Of a DNA stretch of 64,000 nucleotides, positions 8,733-18,693 are shown in pieces. The notes under the pieces are model-generated. The model ran no database searches and had not been told where the DNA came from. It saw only the letters and a program-made list of their open reading frames with translations. The stretch lies in contig NZ_LGDE01000046.1 of assembly GCF_001279725.1 (NCBI RefSeq), forward strand, positions 1 to 64,000, read 5' to 3'. Position numbers and translations under genes: made by a program. Source of the stretch: Streptomyces sp. WM4235. GTDB taxonomy: Bacteria > Actinomycetota > Actinomycetes > Streptomycetales > Streptomycetaceae. Numbering within the stretch: the stretch's first letter is position 1; each line of letters starts with the position of its first letter.

Positions 8733-11624
8733 TTGGCTTTCCAGATGCCGGACCGCGGCGGAGGCCCTTCCGGGCCACGGATGAGAGTCGGCCGCCCGTC
8801 CCGGCGTGCCCGGACTCTATTGATGACCTTGGGCGTCCTGGCCGTCCTGGCCATGTTGTTCATCATGTTCGCGGGCTTCTGGACCGACTGGCTCTGGTTC
8901 CGATCCGTCGAGTACTCCTCGGTCTTCACCACCACCCTGTGGACCAAGGTCGGCCTCTTCGCCGTCTTCGGCCTGCTGATGGCGGGTGCGGTCGGGTTCA
9001 ACATCTGGCTGGCGCACCGGCTGCGGCCGCCGCTCAGCGCGATGTCGATGGAGCAGCAGAGCCTCGATCGCTACCGCATGAGCGTCGCGCCGTACAAGAA
9101 GTGGCTGCTCCTGGGCATCGCCGCGATCGTCGGCCTGATCGCGGGCGCCTCGGCGGCCGGCCAGTGGAAGACCTGGCTGATGTACGTGAACGGGGTGCCC
9201 TTCGGGCAGAAGGACCCCCAGTTCGGCCTGGACGTGTCGTTCTACACCTTCGACCTGCCCTGGTACCGCTTCCTGCTCGGCTTCGGCTTCGCCGCGATCG
9301 TCCTGTCGGTGATCGCCGCCGCCGTCGTGCACTACCTGTACGGCGGACTGCGCGTCACCAGCCCCGGCGCCCGGGCCACCGCCGCGGCCACCGGGCACCT
9401 GTCGGTGCTGCTCGGCCTCTTCGTGACGTTCAAGGCCATCGCGTACTGGCTCGACCGGTACGGCCTCGCCGTGAAGTCCAGCGACTTCAAGGCCGCCGAC
9501 AACTGGACCGGCCTGCGCTACGTCGACGCCAACGCATACCTGCCGGCCAAGACGATCCTCGTCGCCATCGCCGCGATCTGCGCGCTCCTGTTCTTCGCCA
9601 CGCTGTGGCGCCGTACCTGGCAGCTGCCGGTCATCGGCTTCGGCCTGATGGTCCTCTCGGCGATCCTGATCGGCGGGCTCTATCCGGCGATCGTGCAGAA
9701 GTTCCAGGTCCAGCCGAACGAGCAGGCCAAGGAATCGCCGTACGTCCAGAAGAACATCAAGGCGACGCGCGACGCCTACGGGATCGCCCAGTCCGAGGTC
9801 AAGGAATACCCGGGCGTACCGCAGACCGAGGACAAGACGAAGCTGCGCCAGACCGCGGACACCACGGCCAGCGTCCGTCTCCTCGACCCGAACATCGTCT
9901 CGCCGGCCTTCCAGCAGCTCCAGCAGGTCAAGGGCTACTACGGGTTCCCGTCCACGCTCGCCGTGGACCGGTACAACGGCCAGGACACGGTCATCGGCCT
10001 GCGCGAGCTGAACATCGGCGGCATCCCGAAGAACAACTGGATCAACGACCACTTCAAGTACACCCACGGCTACGGCGTCGTCGCGGCCAAGGGCACCACC
10101 GTCGGTGACCAGGGCGCCCCCGACTTCACCCAGTCCGACCTGCCCTCCAAGGGCATGTTCGGCACGGACTTCGAGCAGCGCATCTACTACGGCGAGATGA
10201 CGAAGCAGTACTCGATCGTCGGCGGACCGCAGAAGGAACTCGACTACTCGGACGACAAGGGCGAGAAGGAGACGAGCTACAAGGGCGACTCCGGGGTCAA
10301 TCTCGACAACCCGGTCAACCGTGCGGCGTACGCGCTCTCCTTCAGCGAGCCGCAGATCCTGTACTCCGGAGCCATCGGCGAGGGCTCGCGGATCCTCTAC
10401 CACCGCACGCCCAAGGAGCGCGTCGAGGCCGTCGCGCCGTGGCTGACCATCGACGGGGCGCCGTACCCGGCGGTCGTCGACGGCCGGATCAAGTGGATCG
10501 TCGACGCCTACACGACGACCAACGGCTACCCGTACGCCTCGCGCACCACGCTGGGCCAGAGCACCGCGGACTCGCTGACCAACAGCCAGCGCGCGGTGGT
10601 CGCCCAGGAGAACCAGGTCAACTACATCCGCAACTCGGTGAAGGCGACCGTCGACGCCTACGACGGCACGGTCGACCTGTACCAGTGGGACAAGGCGGAC
10701 CCGGTCCTCAAGACCTGGATGAAGGCGTTCCCGGGCACGGTGAAGGCCAAGAGTGAGATCCCCAAGGCGCTCATGGACCACCTGCGCTACCCGCAGGACC
10801 TCTTCAAGGTCCAGCGCGAGCTGCTCACCCGCTACCACGTCACGGACCCGCAGACCTTCCTCAGCGGCAGTGAGGCCTGGGCCGTCCCGGACGACCCGAC
10901 CGTCAAGGCGGGCACGGCGCTTCCGCCGTACTACCTGTCGATGAAGATGCCGGGCCAGAAGGAGAAGGACCAGGTCTTCTCGCTCACGACGACGTTCACG
11001 CCGAACGAGCGGGACAACCTGAGCGCCTACATGGCGGTCAACGCCGATCCGGGCACCCCGGACTACGGCAAGATCAGAATCCTGAAGCTGCCGACCAGCA
11101 AGCCGGTCGACGGCCCCAAGCAGGTACAGAGCAAGTTCCAGTCCGAACCGAAGATCGCCGAGTCGATCCGCCTGCTGCGCGGTGGAGACTCCGAGGTCGA
11201 GTACGGAAACCTGCTCGCGGTGCCGCTCGACGGCGGCATGCTCTACGTGGAGCCGGTGTACGTCCGCAGTTCCAATCTGAAGTACCCGCTGCTGCGCAAG
11301 GTGCTGGTGACCTACGGCGGCCAGACGGCCTTCGAGGACACGCTGGAGAAGGCGTTGAACGTGGTCTTCGGGGCAGAGGCGCCGACCGTGCCCGTGACCC
11401 CGGAGAATCCGCCGGGCGAAGGCACCGTCACCCCGCCGACCGCCCAGGACCCCACGGTCAAGGCGGCGCTGTCGGACGCGCAGAAGGCCATCGAGGCGGC
11501 CGAGAAGGCCCGCCAGTCCGGTGACTGGACGGCGTTCGGCAAGGCGCAGGAGGACATCAAGCTGGCGCTTCAGCGGGCGATCGACGCCGAGGCGAAGCTC
11601 ACGGCCCCCAAGTCCGGAGGCTGA
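8733..11624 (+). CDS. UPF0182 family integral membrane protein
   Basis: A large protein of ~963 residues if it begins at TTG 8733, which is preceded by GAGGTG at good spacing; an ATG at 8667 would add 22 residues. About seven hydrophobic helices occupy the first ~330 residues (for example [20 protein letters not shown]). A long extracytoplasmic region follows, with signatures such as [19 protein letters not shown] and the aromatic-rich [14 protein letters not shown]. The C-terminus has a Pro/Glu linker and a charged helix. The family is actinobacteria-wide and has no established biochemical role that I know. Confidence 0.88.
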   Translation: MAFQMPDRGGGPSGPRMRVGRPSRRARTLLMTLGVLAVLAMLFIMFAGFWTDWLWFRSVEYSSVFTTTLWTKVGLFAVFGLLMAGAVGFNIWLAHRLRPPLSAMSMEQQSLDRYRMSVAPYKKWLLLGIAAIVGLIAGASAAGQWKTWLMYVNGVPFGQKDPQFGLDVSFYTFDLPWYRFLLGFGFAAIVLSVIAAAVVHYLYGGLRVTSPGARATAAATGHLSVLLGLFVTFKAIAYWLDRYGLAVKSSDFKAADNWTGLRYVDANAYLPAKTILVAIAAICALLFFATLWRRTWQLPVIGFGLMVLSAILIGGLYPAIVQKFQVQPNEQAKESPYVQKNIKATRDAYGIAQSEVKEYPGVPQTEDKTKLRQTADTTASVRLLDPNIVSPAFQQLQQVKGYYGFPSTLAVDRYNGQDTVIGLRELNIGGIPKNNWINDHFKYTHGYGVVAAKGTTVGDQGAPDFTQSDLPSKGMFGTDFEQRIYYGEMTKQYSIVGGPQKELDYSDDKGEKETSYKGDSGVNLDNPVNRAAYALSFSEPQILYSGAIGEGSRILYHRTPKERVEAVAPWLTIDGAPYPAVVDGRIKWIVDAYTTTNGYPYASRTTLGQSTADSLTNSQRAVVAQENQVNYIRNSVKATVDAYDGTVDLYQWDKADPVLKTWMKAFPGTVKAKSEIPKALMDHLRYPQDLFKVQRELLTRYHVTDPQTFLSGSEAWAVPDDPTVKAGTALPPYYLSMKMPGQKEKDQVFSLTTTFTPNERDNLSAYMAVNADPGTPDYGKIRILKLPTSKPVDGPKQVQSKFQSEPKIAESIRLLRGGDSEVEYGNLLAVPLDGGMLYVEPVYVRSSNLKYPLLRKVLVTYGGQTAFEDTLEKALNVVFGAEAPTVPVTPENPPGEGTVTPPTAQDPTVKAALSDAQKAIEAAEKARQSGDWTAFGKAQEDIKLALQRAIDAEAKLTAPKSGG

Positions 11625-11676
11625 CGATCACTGGGTAATGGCTCCGTCCCGCGTCGTGCTACTGTGGGTTTACCGA

Positions 11677-11750
11677 CGCGGGGTGGAGCAGCTCGGTAGC
11701 TCGCTGGGCTCATAACCCAGAGGTCGCAGGTTCAAATCCTGTCCCCGCTA
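11677..11750 (+). tRNA. initiator tRNA-fMet (CAT), copy 1
   Basis: A 74-nt cloverleaf with anticodon CAT in GGGCTCATAACCC. Initiator hallmarks are the unpaired first acceptor position (C1 opposite T72) and three consecutive G-C pairs in the anticodon stem. CCA is not encoded. A -10-like TACTGT lies 12 nt upstream. Identical in sequence to the copy at 15704. Confidence 0.95.
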
Positions 11751-11756
11751 CTGAAA

Positions 11757-11792
11757 ACGAAGGCCCGGATCCCATGGGATCCGGGCCTTCGT
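11757..11792 (+). terminator. tRNA terminator, perfect 36-nt palindrome
   Basis: An uninterrupted 18-bp inverted repeat centred on CCATGG and starting 7 nt after the tRNA. It contains GGCCCGGATCC and is nearly identical to the hairpin after the second tRNA copy. Confidence 0.85.
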
Positions 11793-11977
11793 CATGTTCG
11801 CGAAGGGGCGCGGACGTGAGGCGTGACGAACGCGTGACAGACACGGGGTCGCTGGGGCGGGTGAGTTGGGGCGGGAGCGTGTTTGACTTGTCTCTCTGTG
11901 GGCATGTCGACAAAACGCTGTAGTGACCTCACTGGCTGCGACATACCAGGTGTACGCGGGTAGCAGGTGATGCGACG

Positions 11978-13834
11978 ATGGGATTTATGGGGGACAGGTC
12001 AACTCTGCTGGAGACAGGGCGGTTTGTGAGGGCGGAGGCCGAGCCGGGCACGGGAGCCGTTGAGGCGGCTCGCACCGTTGACGCGCAAACCGCACTGACC
12101 GATGCGGATTTCGCGGACGAAGCCTTCGGCGAAGCCGACGTGGCCAGTGACGCCGAGTTGGAAGCCCGGCACCGGGTGGCCGCGGACAAGGGCGACCCCG
12201 GCGCCATGAGCGTGCTCGGGGCGCTGCTGCTGCGCCGCGGCGACCTCGCCGGGGCCGAGCCGTACCTGCGCGGAGCCACCGGCGAGGGCGACCGGGCCGC
12301 CGCCAACAACCTCGGCGTACTGCTGCACCAGCGGGGCTACCCCGAGGAGGCCGCCGGCTGGTGGCGCGTCGCCGCCGTGGCCGGATCCGCACCCGCCGCG
12401 CACGCCCTCGGCCGCTACTACCGCGAGCGGGGGGACGAGCCCGCCGCCGAGTACTGGCTGCGCCAGGCGGCGGAATCCGGCCACGCCCTGGGCGCGTACG
12501 GACTGGCCGACCTGCTGGAGCACCGCGGGGACCGGGGCGTCGAGCGCTGGTTCCGCGCGGCCGCCGAGCAGGGGCACCGCGAAGCCGCTTACCGACTGGC
12601 GCGGCACCTGCGCAAGGGCGACCCCGCCGAGGCCGAGCAGTGGTACCGGCAGGCCGCCGCGCGCGGACACCGCCGGGCCGCCCTGCACCTGGGCGCGCTG
12701 CTGGAGGCGCGGGGGGAACTCAAGGAGGCCGGGCGCTGGTACCTGACGTCCGCCAAGCAGGGCGAGGCCCGGGCGGCCTGCGCCCTGGGGTTCCTGCTGC
12801 GCGACGCGGGCGACGAGGACAGCGCGGCCACCTGGTGGCACCGGGCCGCCCAGGACGGGGACGGCAACGCCGCCAACGCGCTGGGCGCGCTGCACGCCGC
12901 GCGCGGGGAGACCCAGACGGCCGAGAAGTGGTACCGGGCCGCCATGGACGCGGGCGACCAGAACGGGGCGTACAACCTCGCCCTGCTGTGCGCCGCGCAG
13001 GAGCGGACCGCGCAGGCCGAGCAGTGGTACCGGCGCGCGGCCTACGCGGGCCACCGCGAGGCGGCCAACGCGCTGGCCATCCTGCTGTTGCAGGGCGGCG
13101 ACACCGAGGGCGCCGAGCCGTGGTTCTCCAAGGCGGCGGAGGCGGGCAGTGTGGACGCCGCCTTCAACCTGGGCATCCTGTTCGCCGGTCGGGACGAGGA
13201 CCGCACGGCGCTGAAGTGGTACGAGCGGGCCGCGTCGGCGGGGCACACCGACGCGGCGCTGCAGGTCGGCATCGCCCTCGTGCGGGACGGCGAGGAGCGG
13301 GCCGCCGAACGCCACCTGCGGTGCGCGGCGGGCGGCGGCAGCGCGGAGGCGGCCTTCCGGCTGGCCTCGCTGCTGGAGTCGTTGGCTCCGCCGCCGGAGC
13401 CGCCGGCCCTCGGCGAGTCCGCGGGCGGCGCCGCGCGCACCGAGAGCGAGGAGTGGTACGAGCGGGCCGCCGAACACGGGCACCGGCGGGCGCAGGTGCG
13501 CGTCGGGATGCTGGCCGCCGCGCGCGGTGATCTGGCGATGGCGGCGCGGTGGTACCGGGAGGCGGCCGAGGCCGGCTCCCGCAACGGGGCCTTCAACCTC
13601 GGGCTGTTGCTGGCACGGGAGGGCAACGAGCCGGAGGCCGCGCTGTGGTGGACGCGGGCGGCGGTGTCCGGACACGGCCGGGCCGCGCTGCGACTGGGGC
13701 TGCTGGCCGCGCGTCAGGGGGACCTGACGGAGGGGCAGAAGTGGTGCGTGCGGGCCATGGAGCTGGGGCCGGCGGAGGTCTCGGAACGGGCCGCGAGGTT
13801 GCGGGACGCGCTGGCTGAGGAACTCTCGGCCTGA
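11978..13834 (+). CDS. Sel1/TPR-repeat protein
   Basis: A 618-residue protein made almost wholly of ~36-residue Sel1-like repeats from residue ~65 to the end. Each has a form like AEQWYRQAAARGHRRAALHLGALL, with recurring A..WYRRAA.AG and A..LG/NLG/RLA. I estimate about 14-15 repeats. Such alpha-solenoids are protein-interaction scaffolds; no catalytic domain, signal peptide or membrane segment is visible. The start is ATG 11978 or 11987 with only a weak ribosome site. It lies alone between the tRNA-fMet and a convergent FAD monooxygenase. Partners cannot be inferred. Confidence 0.85.
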   Translation: MGFMGDRSTLLETGRFVRAEAEPGTGAVEAARTVDAQTALTDADFADEAFGEADVASDAELEARHRVAADKGDPGAMSVLGALLLRRGDLAGAEPYLRGATGEGDRAAANNLGVLLHQRGYPEEAAGWWRVAAVAGSAPAAHALGRYYRERGDEPAAEYWLRQAAESGHALGAYGLADLLEHRGDRGVERWFRAAAEQGHREAAYRLARHLRKGDPAEAEQWYRQAAARGHRRAALHLGALLEARGELKEAGRWYLTSAKQGEARAACALGFLLRDAGDEDSAATWWHRAAQDGDGNAANALGALHAARGETQTAEKWYRAAMDAGDQNGAYNLALLCAAQERTAQAEQWYRRAAYAGHREAANALAILLLQGGDTEGAEPWFSKAAEAGSVDAAFNLGILFAGRDEDRTALKWYERAASAGHTDAALQVGIALVRDGEERAAERHLRCAAGGGSAEAAFRLASLLESLAPPPEPPALGESAGGAARTESEEWYERAAEHGHRRAQVRVGMLAAARGDLAMAARWYREAAEAGSRNGAFNLGLLLAREGNEPEAALWWTRAAVSGHGRAALRLGLLAARQGDLTEGQKWCVRAMELGPAEVSERAARLRDALAEELSA

Positions 13835-13842
13835 CCCGGCCC

Positions 13843-13876
13843 GACCCTGAACGGCCGGCGGGCGCCGTTCGGGGTC
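13843..13876. terminator. bidirectional terminator
   Basis: 12-bp arms (GACCCTGAACGG and its complement, one G-T pair) with a 10-nt loop, between the convergent Sel1 and monooxygenase genes; it overlaps the latter's stop. Confidence 0.7.
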
Positions 13877-14951
13877 AGCGGTAGAGCCATGACGTCGAGC
13901 GGGCGTACGCGTGGCGGAAGAACAGGGGCATCAGGGCGTCGTTGACGCGGCGTTGCAGGGTGCCCGGGGTCTTGGAGTCGCGGTTCGCGCCGGCCGACCT
14001 GCCCATGCGGGCGGTCCGGGGGCGGCGCAGTCGGGTGTACGCGTCGAGGGCGGAGCGGACCGAGGGGGCCGAGGCCACGCACCCGGCCAGGGCCACCGCG
14101 TCCTCGACGGCCATCGAGGCGCCCTGCCCCGCGCCCACCGGGTGCGCGGCGTCCCCGATCAGCACCGTGCGGCCGTCGTGCCAGACGGGGACCTCCGCCA
14201 TCCGGTGCATCGGCATCGCGCGACCGACCCGTACCGCGGACGCCAGCATCTCCGACGGCCCGGCCTCCCCGGCGTACAGCTCCGCGAGCGGCGACAGGGT
14301 CACCTCGGCGCTCGCCGGGGGCTCCGGCGAGGCCACCTGGGCCGACCACCAGACCGAGCCGTCCGACGCCGGGACGTACAGGAACGCCCCGCGCCGCCCG
14401 AACACCATGTGGTAGGTGTCCGGGTCGAGGTCCGGGCCCCGCGAGACCCCGGACACGCTGTAGAGCCCCGCGTACCGCGGGACCGGGGCCGTCGCCGACA
14501 GGGCGGGGCGGGACGCGGACCAGATGCCGTCCGCCGCCACCACCAGGTCCCCGTCCACGTCCGCGGCGCGGACCCGCCCGCCCGTGACGATCCGGGCACC
14601 GGCGCTCACCGCCTCCGCCCGCAGGACCTCCACCAGGCGTCCGCGCAGCAGGGTCGTGCTGTGCAGCGTGTCGGAGGCGAGCCGGCCCCGGGGGACCTCG
14701 CCGAGGAGCTTCCCGGAGGCCGACCACATCCGCTGGTGCGCCACCTGGAAACCGGCCGCGCGGACCGCGGGGAGGCAGCCCAGGGTGTCCAGGGCGCGCT
14801 GCCCGTTGACGGCCAGGCTGAGGAACGAGCCCACCTGGCCGGCCGGGTCCTCGTAGGCCTCGTACACGGTGACCTCGGCGCCGGTGCGCCGGCGCAGGGC
14901 GATGGCGCTCGCGGCTCCGGCCACTCCGCCACCGATGACTGAGATGCGCAT
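13875..14951 (-). CDS. FAD-dependent monooxygenase (PHBH-like)
   Basis: A 358-residue group A flavoprotein monooxygenase/hydroxylase. The N-terminal dinucleotide motif is IGGGVAGAASAIALRRR at residues 5-21, and the second FAD motif IGDAAHPVGAGQGASMAVED lies near 275-295. The family hydroxylates aromatic or polyketide-type substrates with NAD(P)H and O2; the real substrate is unknown. It is transcribed divergently from a TetR regulator across a ~108-bp gap with palindromic sequence, so it is probably that regulator's target. The length is normal for a single-domain enzyme. Confidence 0.85.
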   Translation of the reverse strand: MRISVIGGGVAGAASAIALRRRTGAEVTVYEAYEDPAGQVGSFLSLAVNGQRALDTLGCLPAVRAAGFQVAHQRMWSASGKLLGEVPRGRLASDTLHSTTLLRGRLVEVLRAEAVSAGARIVTGGRVRAADVDGDLVVAADGIWSASRPALSATAPVPRYAGLYSVSGVSRGPDLDPDTYHMVFGRRGAFLYVPASDGSVWWSAQVASPEPPASAEVTLSPLAELYAGEAGPSEMLASAVRVGRAMPMHRMAEVPVWHDGRTVLIGDAAHPVGAGQGASMAVEDAVALAGCVASAPSVRSALDAYTRLRRPRTARMGRSAGANRDSKTPGTLQRRVNDALMPLFFRHAYARSTSWLYR

Positions 14952-14980
14952 GACTGTGCCCTTCTCGCTGAATCCACATT

Positions 14981-15000
14981 CACTGAATAATGATTCGGTG
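14981..15000. promoter_or_regulatory. putative TetR operator
   Basis: Imperfect palindrome CACTGAAT-AATG-ATTCGGTG (one mismatch) between the divergent monooxygenase and TetR genes. Extra CTGAAT and GGTTCAGT half-sites lie nearby at 14968 and ~15008. Binding is inferred from layout. Confidence 0.5.
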
Positions 15001-15059
15001 AAACTCGGTTCAGTATGATGACGTTGCAACGACGGCGTCAAGCGACAAGGGGATCCCCG

Positions 15060-15656
15060 GTGGGAGTGCGCAAGGAGCGGGCGGCCGGCACGGAGGCGGC
15101 GCTCAAGGAGGCCGCCCGCGGGCTGTTCCTGGAGCGGGGATACGCACAGACGAAGATCACCGACATCACCAGGGCGGCGGGCCGCTCCACCGGCGCGTTC
15201 TACGAGCATTTCGCCGGCAAGGAGGAGCTGCTCCAGGCGCTGCTCGCGGACATGGGGGCCCAGGTCGACACGGCCGTGGGGGCCGAGGACCACCCCCGGG
15301 AGCACGACCTCGCCGATCCCGCGCAGCTCCGCACGCACGTCGCCGCGAGCTGGGGGGTCTTCCGGAACCACCTGCCCGTCGTGGTGGCCCTCTTCCAGAA
15401 GTCCATGACCGAGCCCCCGGGCGCCGGTCAGGCGTGGGAGCGGCTGACGCGGGAGACGGACCCGCTGCGCCGGCACCTGGAGTACATGCGCGAGCAGGGC
15501 CGGCCACTGCCCGGCGATCCCGGGCTCGTCGCGGCGGCCATGGGGTCGATGATCTCGATGCTCGGCTACGCGGCGATGACCGCCGGGGTCCCGCTCGACG
15601 ACGACGAGGTGGTCGACACCCTCACCGCTCTTTTGCTGCGAGGACTGGCCGGTTAA
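15060..15656 (+). CDS. TetR family transcriptional regulator
   Basis: 198 residues from GTG 15060, chosen because AAGGGG lies 7 nt upstream; an in-frame ATG at 15015 has no ribosome site. The N-terminal helix-turn-helix contains [25 protein letters not shown] (residues ~35-60), the standard TetR recognition region. The C-terminal ligand domain is unassigned. It is divergent from the FAD monooxygenase, so it probably represses that gene and itself until a ligand, likely the enzyme's substrate, releases it. Confidence 0.85.
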   Translation: MGVRKERAAGTEAALKEAARGLFLERGYAQTKITDITRAAGRSTGAFYEHFAGKEELLQALLADMGAQVDTAVGAEDHPREHDLADPAQLRTHVAASWGVFRNHLPVVVALFQKSMTEPPGAGQAWERLTRETDPLRRHLEYMREQGRPLPGDPGLVAAAMGSMISMLGYAAMTAGVPLDDDEVVDTLTALLLRGLAG

Positions 15657-15661
15657 CCGAT

Positions 15662-15691
15662 TTGCATCTGCCGCGACGCCTCCCGTACAGT
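15662..15691 (+). promoter_or_regulatory. promoter of tRNA-fMet copy 2
   Basis: TTGCAT, 18-nt spacer, TACAGT, ending 12 nt before the tRNA; consistent with an HrdB-type promoter. The sequence GGGTTTACCGA just before the tRNA is shared with copy 1. Confidence 0.55.
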
Positions 15692-15703
15692 CGGGTTTAC
15701 CGA

Positions 15704-15777
15704 CGCGGGGTGGAGCAGCTCGGTAGCTCGCTGGGCTCATAACCCAGAGGTCGCAGGTTCAAATCCTGTCCCCGCTA
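15704..15777 (+). tRNA. initiator tRNA-fMet (CAT), copy 2
   Basis: Identical over its 74 nt to the copy at 11677, with the same C1/T72 mismatch and GGG-CCC anticodon stem. The 11 nt upstream and the terminator downstream are also conserved, so the whole transcription unit was duplicated. Confidence 0.95.
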
Positions 15778-15788
15778 CTGAAGGCCGA

Positions 15789-15815
15789 AGGCCCGGATCC
15801 CATGGATCCGGGCCT
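15789..15815 (+). terminator. terminator of tRNA-fMet copy 2
   Basis: AGGCCCGGATCC-CAT-GGATCCGGGCCT, 12-bp perfect arms, homologous to the palindrome after copy 1 with a few bases lost at the centre. Confidence 0.8.
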
Positions 15816-15864
15816 CCGGTCGTTTCCGGATCGTTCCCGGATGGAAAGCGCGTCACGAACGAGA

Positions 15865-15895
15865 AGGGCCCGGAAGCGTCGTGCTTCCGGGCCCT
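15865..15895. terminator. terminator of catR
   Basis: 13-bp perfect arms (AGGGCCCGGAAGC and its complement) with loop GTCGT, 20 nt past the catR stop on the minus strand. Confidence 0.75.
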
Positions 15896-15914
15896 CGTGT
15901 CGTTCGGGGTGGGG

Positions 15915-16331
15915 TCAGGCGGCCGCGCAGTTCGGGCAGACCCCTCGGTACGTGACCTCGACGGCGGAGACCACGAAGCCGAAGCGTTCGCCGGCGGGCA
16001 GGTCGGCCAGCGGGTCGCCGGCCGGGTGGACGTCGCGGATCGCGCCGCAGACGGCGCACACCAGGTGCTGGTGCGGCTGGTGTGCGTTCGGGTCGTACCG
16101 CTTGGCGCGGCGATCCGTGGACACCTCCAGGACCTCGCCCAGGGACACGAGCTCGCCCAAGGTGTTGTAGACGGTCGCCCGGGAGATCTCCGGCAGCCTG
16201 GTCACGGCCCGTGCGTGCACCTCGTCTGCCGTCAGGTGAACGTGGTCACCGTCGAGCACCTCGGCCACGACGCGCCGCTGTGCGGTCATGCGCCATCCGC
16301 GTCCGCGGAGTCGTTGCAGCAGGTCACTCAT
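15915..16331 (-). CDS. catR: Fur/PerR-family peroxide regulator CatR
   Basis: A 138-residue Fur-family repressor: winged helix with RMTAQRRVVAEVL and EISRATVYNTLGEL, then a metal-binding dimer domain with HQPHQHLVCAVCG and a second CxxC (CPNC) forming a structural zinc site. It lies divergently next to the catalase, as CatR does with catA in Streptomyces, where it represses catalase until oxidised by peroxide. The ATG start at 16331 gives the normal length. The assignment as CatR rather than another Fur paralogue rests on this neighbourhood. Confidence 0.85.
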   Translation of the reverse strand: MSDLLQRLRGRGWRMTAQRRVVAEVLDGDHVHLTADEVHARAVTRLPEISRATVYNTLGELVSLGEVLEVSTDRRAKRYDPNAHQPHQHLVCAVCGAIRDVHPAGDPLADLPAGERFGFVVSAVEVTYRGVCPNCAAA

Positions 16332-16397
16332 GGACGCCAGCCTAACAGCGCGGGGACTCCGTGTAACTCCCGAACGAGTGCGAGATTGGATGCTTGC

Positions 16398-16425
16398 TTG
16401 ACTTGGACAAAGTCCATTGTAGGAT
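16398..16425 (+). promoter_or_regulatory. catA promoter with overlapping CatR-type operator
   Basis: TTGACT (16398), 16-nt spacer, TAGGAT (16420). The palindrome TGGACAAAGTCCA fills 16404-16416 between the two hexamers, where a bound Fur-family repressor would block polymerase. Confidence 0.65.
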
Positions 16426-16491
16426 CGAGTACGGCACGGCCCGAGGGTGGGCCGAGGGCAGGACGAGGCAGGAATGACGCAGGAGGCGCAC

Positions 16492-17943
16492 GTGACGCAG
16501 GGACCGCTCACCACGGAGACCGGGGCTCCGGTCGCGGACAACCAGAACAGCGAGACCGCCGGCATCGGCGGGCCCGTCCTGGTCCAGGACCAGCTCCTGC
16601 TGGAGAGGCTCGCGCACTTCAACCGCGAGCGGATCCCGGAGCGTGTGGTGCACGCCCGCGGCGCCGGCGCCTACGGCACTTTCACGCTCACCCGCGACGT
16701 CTCGCAGTGGACCCGGGCGAAGTTCCTGTCCGAGGTCGGCAAGGAGACCGAGACGTTCCTGCGGTTCTCCACCGTCGCGGGCAACCTCGGCAGCGCCGAC
16801 GCGGTGCGCGACCCCCGCGGCTGGGCGTTGAAATTCTACACCGAAGAGGGCAACTACGACCTCGTCGGCAACAACACCCCGGTGTTCTTCATCAAGGACG
16901 CCATCAAGTTCCCCGACTTCATCCACACCCAGAAGCGCGACCCGTACACGGGCTCGCAGGAAGCCGACAACGTGTGGGACTTCTGGGGCCTGAGCCCCGA
17001 GTCCACCCACCAGGTCACCTGGCTCTTCGGTGACCGCGGCATCCCGGCCTCCTACCGCCACATGAACGGCTTCGGCTCGCACACGTTCCAGTGGAACAAC
17101 GAGGCCGGCGAGGTCTTCTGGGTCAAGTACCACTTCAAGACCGACCAGGGCATCAAGAACCTCACCCAGGACGAGGCCAACCGGCTCGCCGGCGAGGACC
17201 CCGACTCGCACCAGCGCGATCTGCGCGAGGCCATCGAGCGCGGCGACTTCCCGTCCTGGACCGTGCAGGTCCAGATCATGCCCGCGGCCGAGGCGGCCGG
17301 GTACCGCTTCAACCCGTTCGACCTCACGAAGGTGTGGCCGCACGCGGACTACCCGCTGATCGAGATCGGCAAGCTGGAGCTCAACCGCAACCCGGAGAAC
17401 GTCTTCGCCGAGGTCGAGCAGAGCATCTTCAGCCCGGCCCACTTCGTCCCCGGCATCGGCCCCTCCCCGGACAAGATGCTCCAGGGTCGCCTCTTCGGCT
17501 ACGGCGACGCCCACCGCTACCGCGTCGGCATCAACGCCGACCACCTGCCGGTGAACCGCCCGCACGCCACCGAGGCGCGCACCCACTCCCGTGACGGCCA
17601 CCTGTACGACGGCCGCCACAAGGGCGCGAAGAACTACGAACCCAACAGCTTCGGCGGTCCGCACCAGATCGACCGTCCGCTGTGGCAGTCGGTTCCCCTC
17701 ACGGGCGGCACGGGCAACCACCCGGCCGCGGTGCACAGCGAGGACAACGACTTCGTCCAGGCCGGCAACCTCTACCGTCTCTACTCGGAGGACGAGAAGG
17801 CCCGGCTGATCGAGAACCTGTCCGGGTTCATCGCCAAGGTCTCGCGCGACGACATCGTCGAGCGCGCGATCGACAACTTCCGCCAGGCGGACGGCGACTT
17901 CGGCAAGCGGCTGGATGCCGCGGTCCAGGCCCTTCGCGGCTGA
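16492..17943 (+). CDS. catA: monofunctional haem catalase
   Basis: A 483-residue small-subunit clade 3-type catalase that dismutates H2O2. GTG at 16492 is preferred because GGAGG lies 5 nt upstream; an ATG at 16474 would add six residues. The distal haem His is in [14 protein letters not shown] (~residue 50), the distal Asn region is in [12 protein letters not shown], and the haem-ligand Tyr is in [12 protein letters not shown] (~345). DNAM/NADPH-site residues were not checked. It is divergent from catR, implying peroxide induction. Confidence 0.95.
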   Translation: MTQGPLTTETGAPVADNQNSETAGIGGPVLVQDQLLLERLAHFNRERIPERVVHARGAGAYGTFTLTRDVSQWTRAKFLSEVGKETETFLRFSTVAGNLGSADAVRDPRGWALKFYTEEGNYDLVGNNTPVFFIKDAIKFPDFIHTQKRDPYTGSQEADNVWDFWGLSPESTHQVTWLFGDRGIPASYRHMNGFGSHTFQWNNEAGEVFWVKYHFKTDQGIKNLTQDEANRLAGEDPDSHQRDLREAIERGDFPSWTVQVQIMPAAEAAGYRFNPFDLTKVWPHADYPLIEIGKLELNRNPENVFAEVEQSIFSPAHFVPGIGPSPDKMLQGRLFGYGDAHRYRVGINADHLPVNRPHATEARTHSRDGHLYDGRHKGAKNYEPNSFGGPHQIDRPLWQSVPLTGGTGNHPAAVHSEDNDFVQAGNLYRLYSEDEKARLIENLSGFIAKVSRDDIVERAIDNFRQADGDFGKRLDAAVQALRG

Positions 17944-17965
17944 CGCACCGCTTGTCGTGGCGAAA

Positions 17966-18001
17966 GACGGGCCGGCGCTCCCTCGGGAGGGCCGGCCCGT
18001 C
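17966..18001. terminator. terminator of catA
   Basis: About 17 bp of stem (GACGGGCCGGC-G-CTCCC, loop TC, complement), 23 nt after the catalase stop, facing the convergent CBS gene. Confidence 0.8.
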
Positions 18002-18048
18002 GGCGTCCCGCCGAAGAGCCCGGGCCGACCGGCCCCGGCCCGCGAGGG

Positions 18049-18444
18049 CTACGCCGGTACGGCGCTGCGCCGGACCGGCGCCCAGCAGCGGATGACGTCG
18101 CGGACGGACACGATGCCCACGGGGCCACCGTCCTCCAGCACGATCAGATGCCGGAAACCGCCGTGCGCCATGGCCTCGGCGGCCTCCTGCACGGTCGCCT
18201 CCGGGGTGCAGAACACGACGTTGTTGGTGGTGTGCGCACCCACGGACTCACGGTCGGGATCGTGTCCCGCGCCGATCGAGTTGAGGATGTCGCGCTCGGT
18301 CAGGATGCCGATTCCACTGTGGTCGGGGTCGAGGACGACGGCCGCGCCCACGCGCCGGCCGGACATCAGGCAGGCCGCCTGACGGAGGGTGTGCGCGGGT
18401 CCGAGGGTGAGGATCACGGTGCTCATGGCGTCACGGACGAGCAT
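18049..18444 (-). CDS. CBS-domain pair protein
   Basis: 131 residues from ATG 18444 (GGAGG ~11 nt upstream; an ATG at 18426 is possible). Two CBS motifs fill it: MSTVILTLGPAHTLRQAACLM followed by GILTERDIL, and CTPEATVQEAAEAM followed by GIVSVRDVI. Stand-alone CBS pairs bind adenosine nucleotides and regulate partners; the partner is unknown. The 249-nt gap behind it (18445-18693) shows no gene I can support. Confidence 0.85.
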   Translation of the reverse strand: MLVRDAMSTVILTLGPAHTLRQAACLMSGRRVGAAVVLDPDHSGIGILTERDILNSIGAGHDPDRESVGAHTTNNVVFCTPEATVQEAAEAMAHGGFRHLIVLEDGGPVGIVSVRDVIRCWAPVRRSAVPA

Positions 18445-18693
18445 GAAGGGAGCCACCTCCTGGGTGATCCCCCGCTCGGGTGGGTGCGCGGGGCGAAGGC
18501 CGTGCGGTCGCACTTCGAGAAGGCCTTCACAAGCGCACAAGCGGGGGGATCCTCAGATTCCCACGAACACGGAGGGTCATCAAGAGGGCGTGTTCGGCAC
18601 GCGCGGGCGCATCCGCCGGCACGGGACGCGCCCGGCCCCCGGTCACGGCGACCGCGGAGGTCCAGATCCGGCGCCGGACCCGGCCGCCCGACC

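Noticed and set aside
11677..15777. Repeated tRNA as attachment sites of an integrative element
   Set aside because: Whole tRNA units with flank and terminator are duplicated rather than a 3' segment, and there is no integrase or phage gene between them.
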